A stretch of 64,000 bases of DNA from contig NQMI01000068.1 in assembly GCA_002270565.1 (NCBI GenBank), positions 157,725 through 221,724 of the forward strand, written 5' to 3'. The stretch's first letter is position 1, and each line of letters opens with the position of its first letter. The position numbers were made by a program, and so were the translations under genes. This DNA comes from Stenocarpella maydis (taxonomy: Eukaryota > Ascomycota > Sordariomycetes > Diaporthales > Diaporthaceae). This document shows positions 10,960 to 21,244 of this stretch, one piece after another. Below the pieces are notes generated by a model. It was given only the letters and a program-made list of their open reading frames with translations, made no database searches and was not told where the DNA came from.

Positions 10960-12128
10960 TCAGTATGCTGGCCTCTTGGTCCTGGTTCCTTTCTCAAACC
11001 TCAACTGGCACCACTGGCGGGCAACAAAAGTCAGCACGGGACGGCATGGACAGGGCACAGTGCGTTGTCACCCACCTCGCCACACGTGATGGGTTCATAC
11101 TTGGGCGGGTTGCTCTCGCTCGTGCAGGTGGGGAGCACGCCGCACTTCTCGTTGAAGTTGAAGCCAAAAAAGAAGGGCATCGAATACCTGTCAACCGGCG
11201 CGTGGTTGTAGACGCGATGCACGGTCGACCTGAAGCGGTCGTTGGACAGCCTCGCCAGGAAGTCGCCAATGTTGACCACGAAGGTATCAGCGATGGGCGG
11301 CACCCTGATCCATTGGCCCTCCTTGTTGAGCACCTGCAGGCCCCCCACCGAGTCCTGCCAGAGCAGGGTAAAGCACTGCAAGTCCGTGTGCGCACCGAGC
11401 CCGACGTCAATCGAGCCACCGTCGGCGGCGCCCTCGTTCTTGGGGTAGTAGTTGAGCACCCCGTCTGCGCCCGGGTACGTGGTGATGCCGTCAAAGTACG
11501 ACTCGGGCAGGTCCAGCGCCAGGGCAAAGATGCCCATCATGCGCCGCGCGAGCCTCAGGCACTCCTGCCAGTACGCGAGCAGGTCCCGCTTGAACCCGGC
11601 CAGGTGGCTCGTCCCGTCCCACACAAAGTCCTCCCCCCTGATCCACGGCCTGATTTCCTCGGGCACCGCCTCCGGGTCCTTGGGGTCCGGGTCATACTTG
11701 GGGTCGTAGCGCCACCCGAAGCCCTCGCGGTAGTCGCGCGTCTCGGACGGCGACAGGTGGCTCCCGTGCTTCTCGGTCCAGCCGTTGAACCATCTCGACC
11801 GCGCCGTCGACACGGCGCGCTTCTTGTCCTCCGCCTGCGCGAACAGGTTCCTGGCCTGCCCGTACGCCGCGTCGATCACGCCCCTGGGGATTCCCGAGTT
11901 CTTGATGTAGAAGAAGCCCGTGTTCTCAGCCGCCTCCCGCACCACAGAAGCGAGGGTCTTGCGCGACTCGACGTCGCCGTAGATGCCGGAAAGGTCAATC
12001 ACGGGGACCTCGGATGGGTCGCAGTCCCGTGGGGCCGTCCTCAGCACATCCCGGTAAACGGGCCCGTAGGCTGTCATGAGCTCCAGCTTATAAGATGCGC
12101 CGGGGTCGGCCTCGGTCATTGTTGCCAT
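10960..12128 (-). CDS. 2-oxoglutarate/Fe(II)-dependent dioxygenase, isopenicillin N synthase-like
   Basis: Two exons, 12128-11076 and 11013-10960, are separated by a 62-nt intron (GTGGGT...GCTGAC...CCAG) and give 368 residues. The N-terminal DIOX_N region (VPVIDLSGIYGD; NTGFFYIKNSGIP) precedes a double-stranded beta-helix core. The facial triad is visible as H247 and D249 (HTDLQCFTLL) with H304 (HRVYNH), and the 2-oxoglutarate-binding R-x-S as R314/S316 (DRYSMPFFFGFN). Without the last exon the frame would end in an unrelated tail; with it the protein ends in WCQLRFEKGTRTKRPAY, as expected for the family. Substrate cannot be deduced. Such proteins serve secondary metabolism or detoxification, but there is no biosynthetic core gene next to it. 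Confidence 0.88.
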
Positions 12129-13236
12129 TGTCGATGCCCCCCGCCTTCACAGGTGCGGTTTGCAGAAGGAACAAGGCGCAGAGTTAATCTGCTTGCTATA
12201 CGACGTGAATCGGTACTGGACCTGGCGGGCGTGATAAACCGAGACGCCTGCGAGGTTGCAGCCGGAGGTAGATATCGGCACCCGGCCCAGATGCGTATTA
12301 ATTACGCCGGAGGACCCTGCCGGGGCCGGCCCTTGGAGATGGTGTAATCCTCGCCAAGGTATAGTAGTACGTCTTGGCGACCAAAAGCCAAACCAGCCCA
12401 CGAATTATGCCGCGACAAGACGGAGAAGCAGCACCTCCTTCAAGCTGGAATTATCCATCTGCACTGTGCAACAGTAGGCATCAGACGCTGATTCTGGTTT
12501 GCAGCTGTAAGATAGTACACTGAAATGGAGTGGTATAATATACCGGGCCCCTGAGATGACGTGGAATATTACACAATACATACATCCCACAAGGGCGATT
12601 CCGTCAGGTCTTGTTTGCGTCTCGTCATAGAAAGACTCACGTTTTTGCTGCATCGTGTCAGTGTTTCTCATGAGCTTCAAACTGGCCTCCGGCAAATCCG
12701 TCAACACCACATAGACTGACTCCTGTATGGGCAGGTCTCTTGAATCCTCTCGTCCGCGATTCGTCTGGCTTACATCTCCAACGCTAACGGCCTGGCGTAC
12801 TATTCGCCAACAGATAGCCGCAAAAATACGAGACCCTGCAGATCAGATCCTAGGTAATAAATAGAAGTCCATTCAGGCGGCATTTCTACCACTACTTCGG
12901 CGAAACCTACCCGTAGAGGAAATCAAGCGAATCCACATTATGGCAAGACAACCGATGGAGAATCAATCCTTCGTTACGGGATTTTCAATGCGAGCAATGA
13001 GTACGACTCGGACACAGCAAAATGAGAGGACATGTCCCTGGCCCACACAGCGTTGCTCAGCCAGCTCCTTTGCACAATCTTGGTTTATCTTGCTAGAAGC
13101 CTCAGGTACTTTTCCCTTCTTCCCCCCCAAAAAAAAATTTGAAATGAAGAATAGCAAAAACTAAACAGGTTTGCCATCATGGTATACATTCCGCCCTAAG
13201 GATCGCTCAAACAGGAAACAGAGGCCATGGATGCAC
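12129..13236. other. Intergenic, oxygenase promoter side and arg2 3' side
   Basis: About 1.1 kb of moderately AT-rich sequence with no supported gene. The arg2 3' UTR should occupy the right end; an A run lies at about 13131-13137. Confidence 0.5.
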
Positions 13237-14753
13237 TCAGGCCTGAGCAGTGGCCAGAGGGGTGGGTTCGCTTGACGACTTCATGTTAGCTTCTCATGCC
13301 CGCAGCCCGTCGAGCAGCACAGAAGATAGAGGCACTACTTACACTCCAACACGCTCCTTGGACATAAGGTCCAGCATGAGCTGCGAGGGCCTGTTGTCCT
13401 TGTACACGTTCTGGCTGTTCTTGAACATGTGCACGTCCTCGAGGTACCTGTCGAACAGGTAGGAGCTGTCCATGGGACCGCCCTTGGCCTCGGGGTGGAA
13501 CTGGGTCGAGAAGATGGGGCGGGTCTTGTGCATCATGCCCTCATTGCTACCATCATTGAGGTTGACAAAATACTCCTTGAAGTCGGGGTGCAGAGTGCTT
13601 GCATCAACAGCGTAACCATGGTTCTGGCTGGTGATGTGGCACTGACCTGTCGTCAAGTCCAGCGCCGGGATGTTGTGGGCACGATTGCCGTACTTCATTT
13701 TGATGGTGCGAGCGCCGGTCGCCAGGGCGAGAAGCTGGTGGCCAAGGCAGATACCCATGACTGGCACAGGCGAGGTCTCGATCAGGCGGGCCAGGTTGTA
13801 AATGGTATCTTGGCAGTGAGTGGGGTCACCGGGGCCGTTGGAGATGAAGACGCCGTCAAAGTCGGCGGCGACCTTGTGGACCGGGAAGTCGTAGGGCAGC
13901 ACAGTCACGGCCGCCCCACGGCTAATGAGGCTTCGCAGGATGTTCTCCTTCACACCGCAGTCGATCAGGGCAACGTGGAAGGTCGCATTGGGGGCAGACA
14001 CGACGAAGGGAGCCTTGGTGCTCACCTTCTTCACGAGGTTGATCTGGGCGGGGTCCATGAAGCTCTCGTCCTCGTCAGCATCGTACTCGTCGCCAATTGA
14101 GATCCTAGCCAAGGAGGAACCCTGCTCTCGGAGGTAGGTGACGATGGCACGGGTATCGACGCCCGAGATGGCAGGGACGCCCTCACGCGCACACCACTCG
14201 GCCAGGCTCTCCACGGCGGTCCAGTGGCTGTATTTCTTTGCCACGTCGGACACAACGATTCCAGCGCACTGGATGTGAGGAGACTCGAAGTACTTCAAGA
14301 GGTTGAACTCATCGCGAACATTGGACGGGACGCCATAGTTGCCAATCAGGGGCTGGGTGAAGACCAGGATCTGACCGCGGTAAGAGGGATCGGTCATGGA
14401 CTCAGGGTAGCCGACCAGAGAGGTGGTGAAGACGGCCTCGCCCGAAATGTTGGAGTTGGCACCAAAGGCGGATCCGTGGAACACGGGGCCGTCCTGCCTC
14501 GGGAGTCAGCACAGCCCTGGGAAGCACGACTGGATAGAGGCTTGCCTACCCTGATAGTGAAGGTGGCGTCGAGATTGTCCACAGGAGCAGTAGCCCGAGG
14601 CCTGGAGGAGGGCATTGCCCGTCCCTTGCTGCCATCGAAGGCCTGCTTGCTCAGGTAGCGAGCCCGGCCGGCGGTAGGCCGGAGGCGGAAAGCCATGCCT
14701 GCGGCACCGGTGGCCGAGGGCTTAGAGGCAGCAGCGAAAACGCGAGAGAACAT
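13237..14753 (-). CDS. arg2: Arginine-specific carbamoyl-phosphate synthase, small (glutaminase) chain, mitochondrial
   Basis: Exons 14753-14550, 14493-13343 and 13270-13237 give 462 residues. The N-terminus ([19 protein letters not shown], then [14 protein letters not shown]) is Arg/Ser/Ala-rich without acids, a mitochondrial presequence. The CPSase small-chain domain begins at [12 protein letters not shown]. The class I glutaminase domain has the nucleophile elbow GICLGHQ and the FHPEAKGG His/Glu pair, plus SNGPGDP. The enzyme releases ammonia from glutamine for carbamoyl phosphate in arginine synthesis (N. crassa arg-2, yeast CPA1). The last intron (13271-13342; GTAAGT donor, GCTAAC branch 14 nt before the acceptor) adds [11 protein letters not shown]; without it, translation stops at 13339 after 452 residues. 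Both lengths are near the family norm. An arginine attenuator uORF lies just upstream (14805-15148), with 51 nt between its stop and this ATG, so translational control by arginine is expected. Confidence 0.95.
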
Positions 14754-14804
14754 GGTAGTGGGGGTTGACACGGGGGATATCACAGCAGCTGAAGATGGTG
14801 CCTC

Positions 14805-15148
14805 TTAAGCTTGGAGGGACCTCCAGAGGTGGTCTGCAGAGAGGGGGGTCAGCATGGGAGGGCGGTGAGTCAAGCACATGTGCGACACTGGGCGTCAAAC
14901 CTGAGAGATAGTCCTGCGAAGAAAAGAGCCATGTTAGCCATGGATGGTCACTGATATGTTGAGCCAGCCCACGGGCTGAGGCTACATCGTCGCCCATTGG
15001 GGAGGGGGGGGGGGGGGGGGGGGGCGCAATCGACGGGGCAAGGCAACGAGGCGGCGGGTGGGAGAGGAGCGAGCAGACAAGGTTTGGGCTGTGAGGTTGA
15101 GCGTGGCTTGCTTACCTGAGAGGTGAACTCTGATGGGCGCCCGTTCAT
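14805..15148 (-). CDS. Arginine attenuator peptide (AAP) uORF of arg2, three exons
   Basis: A 24-codon uORF is assembled from exons 15148-15116 (MNGRPSEFTSQ), 14913-14901 (13 nt, DYLS plus one base) and 14833-14805 (DHLWRSLQA, stop TAA). Length and sequence match the fungal arginine attenuator peptide, including the Asp at codon 12 that is essential in Neurospora and the FTSQDYLSDHLW core. In known systems the nascent peptide stalls the ribosome at its stop codon when arginine is high, lowering initiation at the downstream start and exposing the mRNA to decay. Intron 1 (14914-15115) has a GTAAGC donor and TTCTTCGCAG acceptor; intron 2 (14834-14900) has a weaker GTTTGA donor and CTCTCTGCAG acceptor. 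The exact 24-residue match makes chance very unlikely. Confidence 0.93.
15004..15024. repeat. 21-base G homopolymer (C run on the arg2 transcript)
   Basis: An uninterrupted G run on the plus strand lies inside intron 1 of the arg2 attenuator uORF. Its length may be imprecise because of sequencing error. Confidence 0.9.
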
Positions 15149-15747
15149 AAGGGCTGTTGTCTGGGAGGCAATGGTGGGTTTATGAGAAAGATTCCAGCGG
15201 CGCTGTGGGTGTGAGGAGTCCAGTGTGGCTGCTTGGGTTGGGCGAGGGGTTGTTTTAGGGCGTTGAGGGCGTTGAGTCTGTTTTGTGGGAGGAGGGAGAC
15301 GGGACGGGGCAAGGAAGGGAAGAGAGAGTCAGTGAGGTTTATTATCTGTGAATCAGAAGTGAGTATAATTTTTGGCGTTCCGCGTCCGGATAAGCAGAAT
15401 CTGCCGAATGCCATTGGGCAGGGCGGGGCCGTCAGTCTTTTGTCTGGTCCTAGTGTAGCCTTTCGGGGGTGGGAGGGGGCGGACGTCATCCCCCTGGATC
15501 TGTGCCCGGGTGGGGCTAGACGCAGGCTGGAGGAGCAGGCCCATCCCAGGTGCCCCTCCGATATCGATCGTGGGGAGCTCTTTTTCACCTTTTTTTGTTG
15601 TCTGCAGGGCGGGGCCTTCGCGCTACCCACAGACATATCTGGGCTCCAATGGGCCCAGAAAAGAACCGTAGTGGCTCGCTCATCTCTGGGTAGGCATGAT
15701 CCCAAAATGATGACACTGCCATGTCCCCAATCCAGCTGCCACTCCAT
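15149..15747. other. arg2 promoter and 5' leader region
   Basis: The stretch lies upstream of the AAP uORF and should contain the arg2 transcription start, while its left-hand neighbour on the minus strand is the 3' end of the coiled-coil gene. A minus-strand frame (15145-15747) spans it but has no homology or codon-use support, so I treat it as non-coding. Confidence 0.5.
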
Positions 15748-16479
15748 CTAGTCAAAGTTCAGACGTGGTCGATCTCCCCCGGGAACCCTCCCCCCGTCCT
15801 CCGCCAACTCTGCACTCGCCGGATAGCTGACATGGTTGACAACGGAACGCCCCAGGCCCAGACGGTTCTGCGCGGCCTCGACAGCCCGCCCCTTACTGTC
15901 TAGATCGCTCGCCAGGTCCCGCCTCCTCTGCCTGTGCTCCTCAAGTGTCACATTGTCGATGTCCAACTCTTCCTGCATCCTCTGTACCTCAGCCCACTCG
16001 TCCGCGTCCCATCCGCCAGCCTCGTCCGCCCGCGCATACGCGGCGGCTACGACCCTCCCTAGTTCTTCGACCCTCTGGCTGAGCCACAGTATTGATGCGT
16101 CCAACTCTCTAATCTGGTTGATGATGCCGTGGATGGCCGCCGTCAGATGCTTCTCCACCTCCCCCAACTGGTGAAGCGCCGACCGGACCTGTGGTTCTTG
16201 CTCCAGTCGGGCGAGGGTGGAGGGTTTCAGCTCGCCCACGATCTGCTGCTGTGGTCTTGGAGATGACGCTCCAGCCCGGGCCTGCCAGTCGATTGAATCT
16301 TCTGATTCTTCTGGGCCCAGCTCAAACACGAACCCAGACTGCTGCTGGCTTTCGACTGGGCCATATTGCTCGCCCGGTCCTTGCTGCCATGACGTCTCTG
16401 ACAGCCTCGACGGCCCAGACGCAACGGACTCATTCGAAGCGATGGAATCACCAGACGCAATAGTCTCACCCTCCGACAT
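15748..16479 (-). CDS. Coiled-coil hypothetical protein
   Basis: The ATG at 16479 (MSEGETIASGDSIASNES) is chosen because the upstream in-frame extension is basic and unlike the rest. This gives 243 residues in one exon. Residues 1-85 are Ser/Gln/Glu-rich and probably disordered. A long helical coiled-coil region then runs from about residue 90 to 200 (HLTAAIHGIINQIRELDASI; EVQRMQEELDIDNVTLEEHR). The tail is Gly/Pro/Arg-rich. The layout recalls small adaptor subunits of vesicle or kinetochore complexes found as uncharacterised proteins across filamentous ascomycetes, but I do not recognise a specific family. Confidence 0.7.
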   Translation of the reverse strand: MSEGETIASGDSIASNESVASGPSRLSETSWQQGPGEQYGPVESQQQSGFVFELGPEESEDSIDWQARAGASSPRPQQQIVGELKPSTLARLEQEPQVRSALHQLGEVEKHLTAAIHGIINQIRELDASILWLSQRVEELGRVVAAAYARADEAGGWDADEWAEVQRMQEELDIDNVTLEEHRQRRRDLASDLDSKGRAVEAAQNRLGLGRSVVNHVSYPASAELAEDGGRVPGGDRPRLNFD

Positions 16480-17412
16480 CTTGAAGGCACGAGGTTGGCT
16501 GGCGTATTTCGTTTTGACTGTGGGTGGTGCGCCTCTGTTTACGGGCCTGCTTAAGATCGTTGGCAGTCTGTGTGGCTCGATTGTGCAAGTGTGTAAAGGC
16601 GACAACCGAAAAGTTGCCATAACGGGTATGGGATGTGTAATCCTCACGAGTGGGAACTTGCTTTAAATAGGAAAGAAGGTAGATATCTCGCTGGCTACTG
16701 ACCTGCCTTATATATTCTGGCCCCACCCAGATGCCTGTGAAACACTCGCGTAGGATCCCTTCGTTGCGTCCTCCGTGACACCTCCTCACTGAGGGCTGTG
16801 AACTGGGCCGTGTCACCAATCGTTTTCGCCCAGTATTTATCTAAACACCCCGTCCCGTTAACGTGTTTCCAGGGTGGTGACTCACGATACTAGTGCCACC
16901 GGCCGTCAAAGTAAAGGAGAAACAGACGGTTCCCGGGCCAAACTCAGTACAAGTCTCGTCTCAGGGTATTCTACCATGCCGGTGGAGGAATAAGGCTCAG
17001 CATACTTGAGGCCGTAGACGAGCATGTGCTCACAGCAAGCAAGACCATACAGCTGGGGGCTTCAATACGGCATCTGCCATGCGTGCCCCTTCGGGACTGT
17101 CATGTATCTGATGTCTTGAGGCACACTGATCGAGGGGCACAGGCTAAAACCAAACGTCTAGTCGGGCAGCTCTCACAATTCCGCAAGCAGAAGAGTAAGC
17201 CTGGTTCCTAACCTGGTTCATATGCTCAGAGGGATAGAGACATCACATCCGGGTATCCAAAAATGATTGATGGGACCGTCTAGCCTCATGCATGTGCGAT
17301 TAAGCCTCTGTCCGTCGCCGCCTCTATCCGTGTACGCTGTGCTTCCGGGTTGAATAGACTGGCTCGGATTCGGGTTTTGTACAATAGCTGGCCCCCGTGG
17401 GCGGCGTCACAC
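16480..17412. other. Intergenic, coiled-coil gene promoter side
   Basis: About 930 bp between the start of the coiled-coil gene and the 3' end of the ETF beta gene, both minus-strand. A TATATATTC block near 16706-16716 is the only promoter-like element noticed. No gene found. Confidence 0.45.
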
Positions 17413-18365
17413 TCAGATGGCGCCCAGCTCCTTGAGCTTCGCCACGAGGCCGTCCACATCATCGACCTTGCCTCCTCCCTGTCTGGGCGCCGGCTCTGCA
17501 CAAGTCCGTCAGCATATGCCTCTCACCAACAAAAATCACCATGTCGCGCAGGACCAACATACCCTGGACCTTCAGGACCTTCAACCTCGGCTCGTTGGCG
17601 ATGCCAAAGTCCGCGAGCGTCTTCTTGTCCAGCTTCTTCTTCTTGGCCTTCATTATGTTGGGCAGGCTGGCGTACCGGGGCTCGTTGAGCCGCAGGTCGG
17701 TCGTGATCACCATGGGCAGCTTCGCCCTCACCGTCTCGACGCCGCCGTCCACCTCCTTGGTGACAGTGACGGAGTCGCCCTCGCCAAACTTGACCTCGCT
17801 CGCCTGCGTCGCCTGCGGCCACCCCAGCAGTCCGGCCAGCATCTGGCCCGTCTGGTTCGCGTCGTCGTCGATGCTCTGCTTGCCCAGGATGACCAGGTTG
17901 CTCTTCTCGGCCTCGACCGCCTTGCGCAGTAGCTTCGCCACCGACAGCGGCTCCAGCTCCTCGCCCTCCTTGACCTCCACGTGGATCGCCCGGTCCGCGC
18001 CCATCGCCATCGCCGTCCGCAGCACGTCCTGCGCCTTGGGCGGCCCCGCGCTGATGACGCAGATGTCCTCGACGCCGCCGGGCGCTGAATTCTTCTCGCG
18101 GATACGCACCGACTCCTCCACCGAGAGCTCGTCGAAGGGGTTCATGCTGTGCTTGACGCCGGCGGTCTCGACGCCCGTCTGGGCCTTGTTGACGCGGGGT
18201 TTGACCTGCGCGGGGCGGAAGGGGGTCGTTGCGTTAGTACTGGCTACCGTGACGTGCCATGAGGTGCGAGGTTGGGGGTTTTGGGTTGCGAAACCAAGTC
18301 GGGATGGCACTCACTGCATAGTCAATCACCCGCTTTACCGGGACAAGTATGCGTAATGCAGACAT
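17413..18365 (-). CDS. etfB: Electron transfer flavoprotein subunit beta, mitochondrial
   Basis: Exons 18365-18315, 18205-17563 and 17495-17413 join to 258 residues, the usual length of ETF-beta (yeast Cir1, human ETFB). Exon 1 encodes MSALRILVPVKRVIDYA, and exon 2 continues VKPRVN...GVKHSMNPFDE, the conserved N-terminal region. The family signature DLRLNEPRYASLPNIMKAKK is intact; it contains the recognition-loop Leu and the adjacent Lys residues that are methylated in animals. The last exon replaces a dead-end read-through tail with EPAPRQGGGKVDDVDGLVAK and ends LKELGAI. ETF takes electrons from acyl-CoA and other matrix dehydrogenases and passes them to ETF-ubiquinone oxidoreductase; the beta chain holds AMP. 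All three splice junctions have standard consensus. Confidence 0.95.
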
Positions 18366-18849
18366 GCTGGCGACAATCGGTGGAAAATGGCAGGGCGAAG
18401 TGGGATCAAAGGTCGAAAAGGAACGGGACGGCCGGGTCATGCATACACTACGTCGAAGCCGAGCCGGAGCCACGCCGCTTAGAAGCGGTCTCGGCGGGCC
18501 CGCCCACAGTTGCTGTACTATGAAGAAGTACGGATTTCTGCCAGAGTCTGGAGTGCTACAATACGGTACCCACGCAAACTAGGCGAATGCATTGTCACAT
18601 GCTTTCGGCTGTCAGCACTGTCTTCTATTCATTACTATGTATACCACTCCTCGAGTCAACTCCCCCCCCCCAAGCCGGATATATTCTAGGAAGATAAAAT
18701 TTATTTATCCATCCACCCAGCACACCTCGCCAACAGCAAAGTAAATAAATAAATGAAACGAAGCCCTAGATTATACAGAAGGCAATAGCTAACGTAGGGA
18801 TGCCTTGTGTGGATACCTCAAAATGGCTCATCTCATCTCCTCAACCTTC
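18366..18849. other. Intergenic, etfB promoter and ArfGAP 3' side
   Basis: A 480-bp stretch holding the etfB promoter (right-hand gene side reversed) and the ArfGAP 3' UTR, with an AT-rich block (about 18690-18760) and repeated AAATAAAT-like units near 18740. No gene seen. Confidence 0.5.
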
Positions 18850-20178
18850 TCACCAGTCATCCCACTCGTCCTTCTTGGGCGCTGGAGCCCTTGCTGTGCT
18901 GTTGCTACCCTTGCCCATCGCAGACGTCCCGATCGAGCTGCTCTGGGGCTTCCGCTGCTCGGCCAGAGAGGCAAAGTCGTCCCAGAACGACTTCTTGCTC
19001 TCGTCGAGGGGTGCAGCACGCGACCCGCCCTGACCTGATTCTGATGGTCCCTCGACAAATTTGTTGAAGTTCTCGGACACGCCTCTGGCACCCTGCTGGA
19101 CAGTCTGGCCGATTCGACCACCAAAGACCTTTGCCTGGGCCGCGAAGTCTGATGATCCAACCTGTAAGGAAAGAAAGGTCAGCACCAGAAGGCACATGCG
19201 GAACAGCGACGACAAGATGGTTTTTCGAGCGTGGGGGCGCATACCTGCTTCGCCGTAGGCTGTATAAAGTCCTTGTTTACTGTAGTGGCCGTCCTCGTCA
19301 CCGTGGATGCGAACCAGCCAAAACCCTTGCCGAGTGCTGCCAGAGGATCCTTCTGCAACTCGTCAAATTTCGGCAGGCCCTCGTCTTGGCTGGCGGGAGC
19401 CGGTGTGTTGCCAAACCCAGCGTATTTCCCGCCCTGGCTGGGTGGCAGGTGGTCTGGCCTCGCCGCATTGGCAGCCCCTAGGCCTTCAAAGTACTTGTCA
19501 TCCACCTTGGCCTTGCCGCCGCTCACGCTGGGGCTCTCCGACTTGGTGCCATTGCTGTTGTGGTTGGCGGTTCCGCTCAGGGGTGTCGCCGACCTTGAAG
19601 CGCTCTCCGTCTGGGCCTTGGCCAGCGATTGCTTCCGCTCGCCTGGCACATAGTCCCTCCCCTCGACCTTGGCACTCAGCCTCTCCTTCCACTCCTCGCC
19701 GACCTCACCGCTGTATCGCTCGGCAATCGTGGCGTCGTCCCAGCTCATGCCCGTCATCTTGGTGGTCTCATGTTTGTCGAAGAAGCTCTTCCAGTTGTCG
19801 TTTCCGCCGTGTCTCATTCGTTCGATCTCGGTCTGCTTAAAGGCGTCCATGGAGATGGACCGGACGAAGCTGATGTGTACTCCCAGTCCCCGGTGGACGC
19901 CTGCGCACGACAGGCATATGAAGATACCGAACTTGGGGGATGCCCATTGGGGAGAGGGCGCATTGCAATCGCAGCAGAGGGAGTTTCCCGACTCCTTTTG
20001 GATGGCGAGGAGCTGTTGGACAAGGGCCACGTCAGCGCACCAGGCGTGCAAAAGGAGGGGCGAGGCAAGCAGGACGGCCGGTCGGGTACAGGAGCTGCTA
20101 TCCCTCCCCTTGTCCCCAGCTCCGGCATACCTTGGAACGAGTTTCTGGGTCGACCTCCCACATGGCTTTCGAGGCCAT
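18850..20178 (-). CDS. gcs1: ArfGAP1/Gcs1-type ADP-ribosylation factor GTPase-activating protein
   Basis: Exons 20178-20131, 20012-19245 and 19161-18850 give 375 residues. The start MASKAMWEVDPETRSK joins in frame to LLAIQKESGNSLCCDC. The ArfGAP zinc finger is C29xxC32-X16-C49xxC52 and the arginine finger is R57 (CAGVHRGLGVHISFVRS). After a Ser/Thr-rich linker come Gly/Ser/Thr-rich amphipathic stretches (ALGKGFGWFASTVTRTATTV) that resemble the lipid-packing sensors of ArfGAP1, then an acidic and aromatic tail ending DEWDDW. The family stimulates GTP hydrolysis by Arf1 on Golgi membranes and drives COPI uncoating. The Trp/Asp-rich tail is like the coat-binding motif in homologues. Longer minus-strand frames that read upstream through intron 1 were rejected because the family start lies in exon 1. 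Confidence 0.94.
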
Positions 20179-21244
20179 GTTGGGCAAGACGCTGGGTTTC
20201 CTATCGCCACAAGATTCGCCAATGGGTAACGTCGAGAATGAAACTTGCGGCTTGTGTGGCTCGCGAGGTCCCCTTTGGTGCGCTTGACAGGGAACAAAGG
20301 CCAATAGACGCGGAAATAAGGAGTCGGACTAGGGCTTGTTGGCTGCGGATAGAGTCGAGCAGATCTGCCTGATGGGTTTCTTCCTCCGCGCTTCCGTTCG
20401 TACTTTGTCGCGGCTGTTTCGCTTTCGTTTGGGCATTTATTAGAGGGGACCTGGGGACGATGGGTACAGGGATGTGTGGGGTTGATTCCTGGTGGCAAGC
20501 CAATAATAGCCCTGTCCCGTCCCCATGGCTGACTTATTAGAGCAAGATTGCAGTGTACTGATGTACTATAGTAGTCTGGAGGCTCCGGAGGTTTGGGGAG
20601 CTGCACCCCAGTGCACAAAAGCCCTTGAACTCACCCTTTGAAACTTTAGCCATCTAATATATCCACACCACCCGCCTAGTACCCAGTGCCTTAGGTACCT
20701 GTGAGGTTGGCTGGGTTTTATGTAGGCATGTGTGCTTCTCAGTGCTGCTTTCCAGTCACGATTCATCAGCCCGAGAATGACAAGGCATTTAAGAATCATC
20801 AATGGTCATTCATTCAATTTCTCCCGCATCAACTTTTCCCTTTCCCATCAACCCCATCTCCAGGATGCAACTAATGTACAGACCGGGGAGAAAATGAGAG
20901 AAATGGTGTATCAATACAGAGATGCGAACGGGTGATGAGATGCTTCATGGAAATTAAGCTGCGCATTGCATGCATGCGAAAGGAGGTGACCATGGTTCTT
21001 CTGCTGTCCACATCACACACCCATCCCGCCCCACTGGGACAACCCGAAGACCATCACGCATTATTTACTCAAGTCCAAGCCAGCTAAATATTCACCTTCC
21101 CGCACGCTGAATCATAGTGTAATTCATCTGCCTTGCTCTGGCGCCAGGATAAGACTAAGATGATGGTTCCAAAATCACAGCCCGCGTGTCGCTTAGTCGA
21201 TGATCTGGTCGGGCGATTTTGTCGGAAACTTGTCTGCGCTGCAT
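20179..21244. other. Intergenic, ArfGAP promoter side and RRM gene 3' side
   Basis: About 1.07 kb. A CTTAGGTACCTG motif lies near 20691-20702. No gene supported; the minus-strand frames reaching into this stretch from the ArfGAP gene are read-through of its leader. Confidence 0.45.

Noticed and set aside
10917..12347. Plus-strand frame of 476 codons
   Set aside because: It is the antisense shadow of the 2-oxoglutarate oxygenase gene, whose protein has the full catalytic triad; the plus-strand translation is Arg/Val/Pro-rich without domains.
13429..14100. Plus-strand frame of 223 codons
   Set aside because: It is a shadow of arg2 on the opposite strand.
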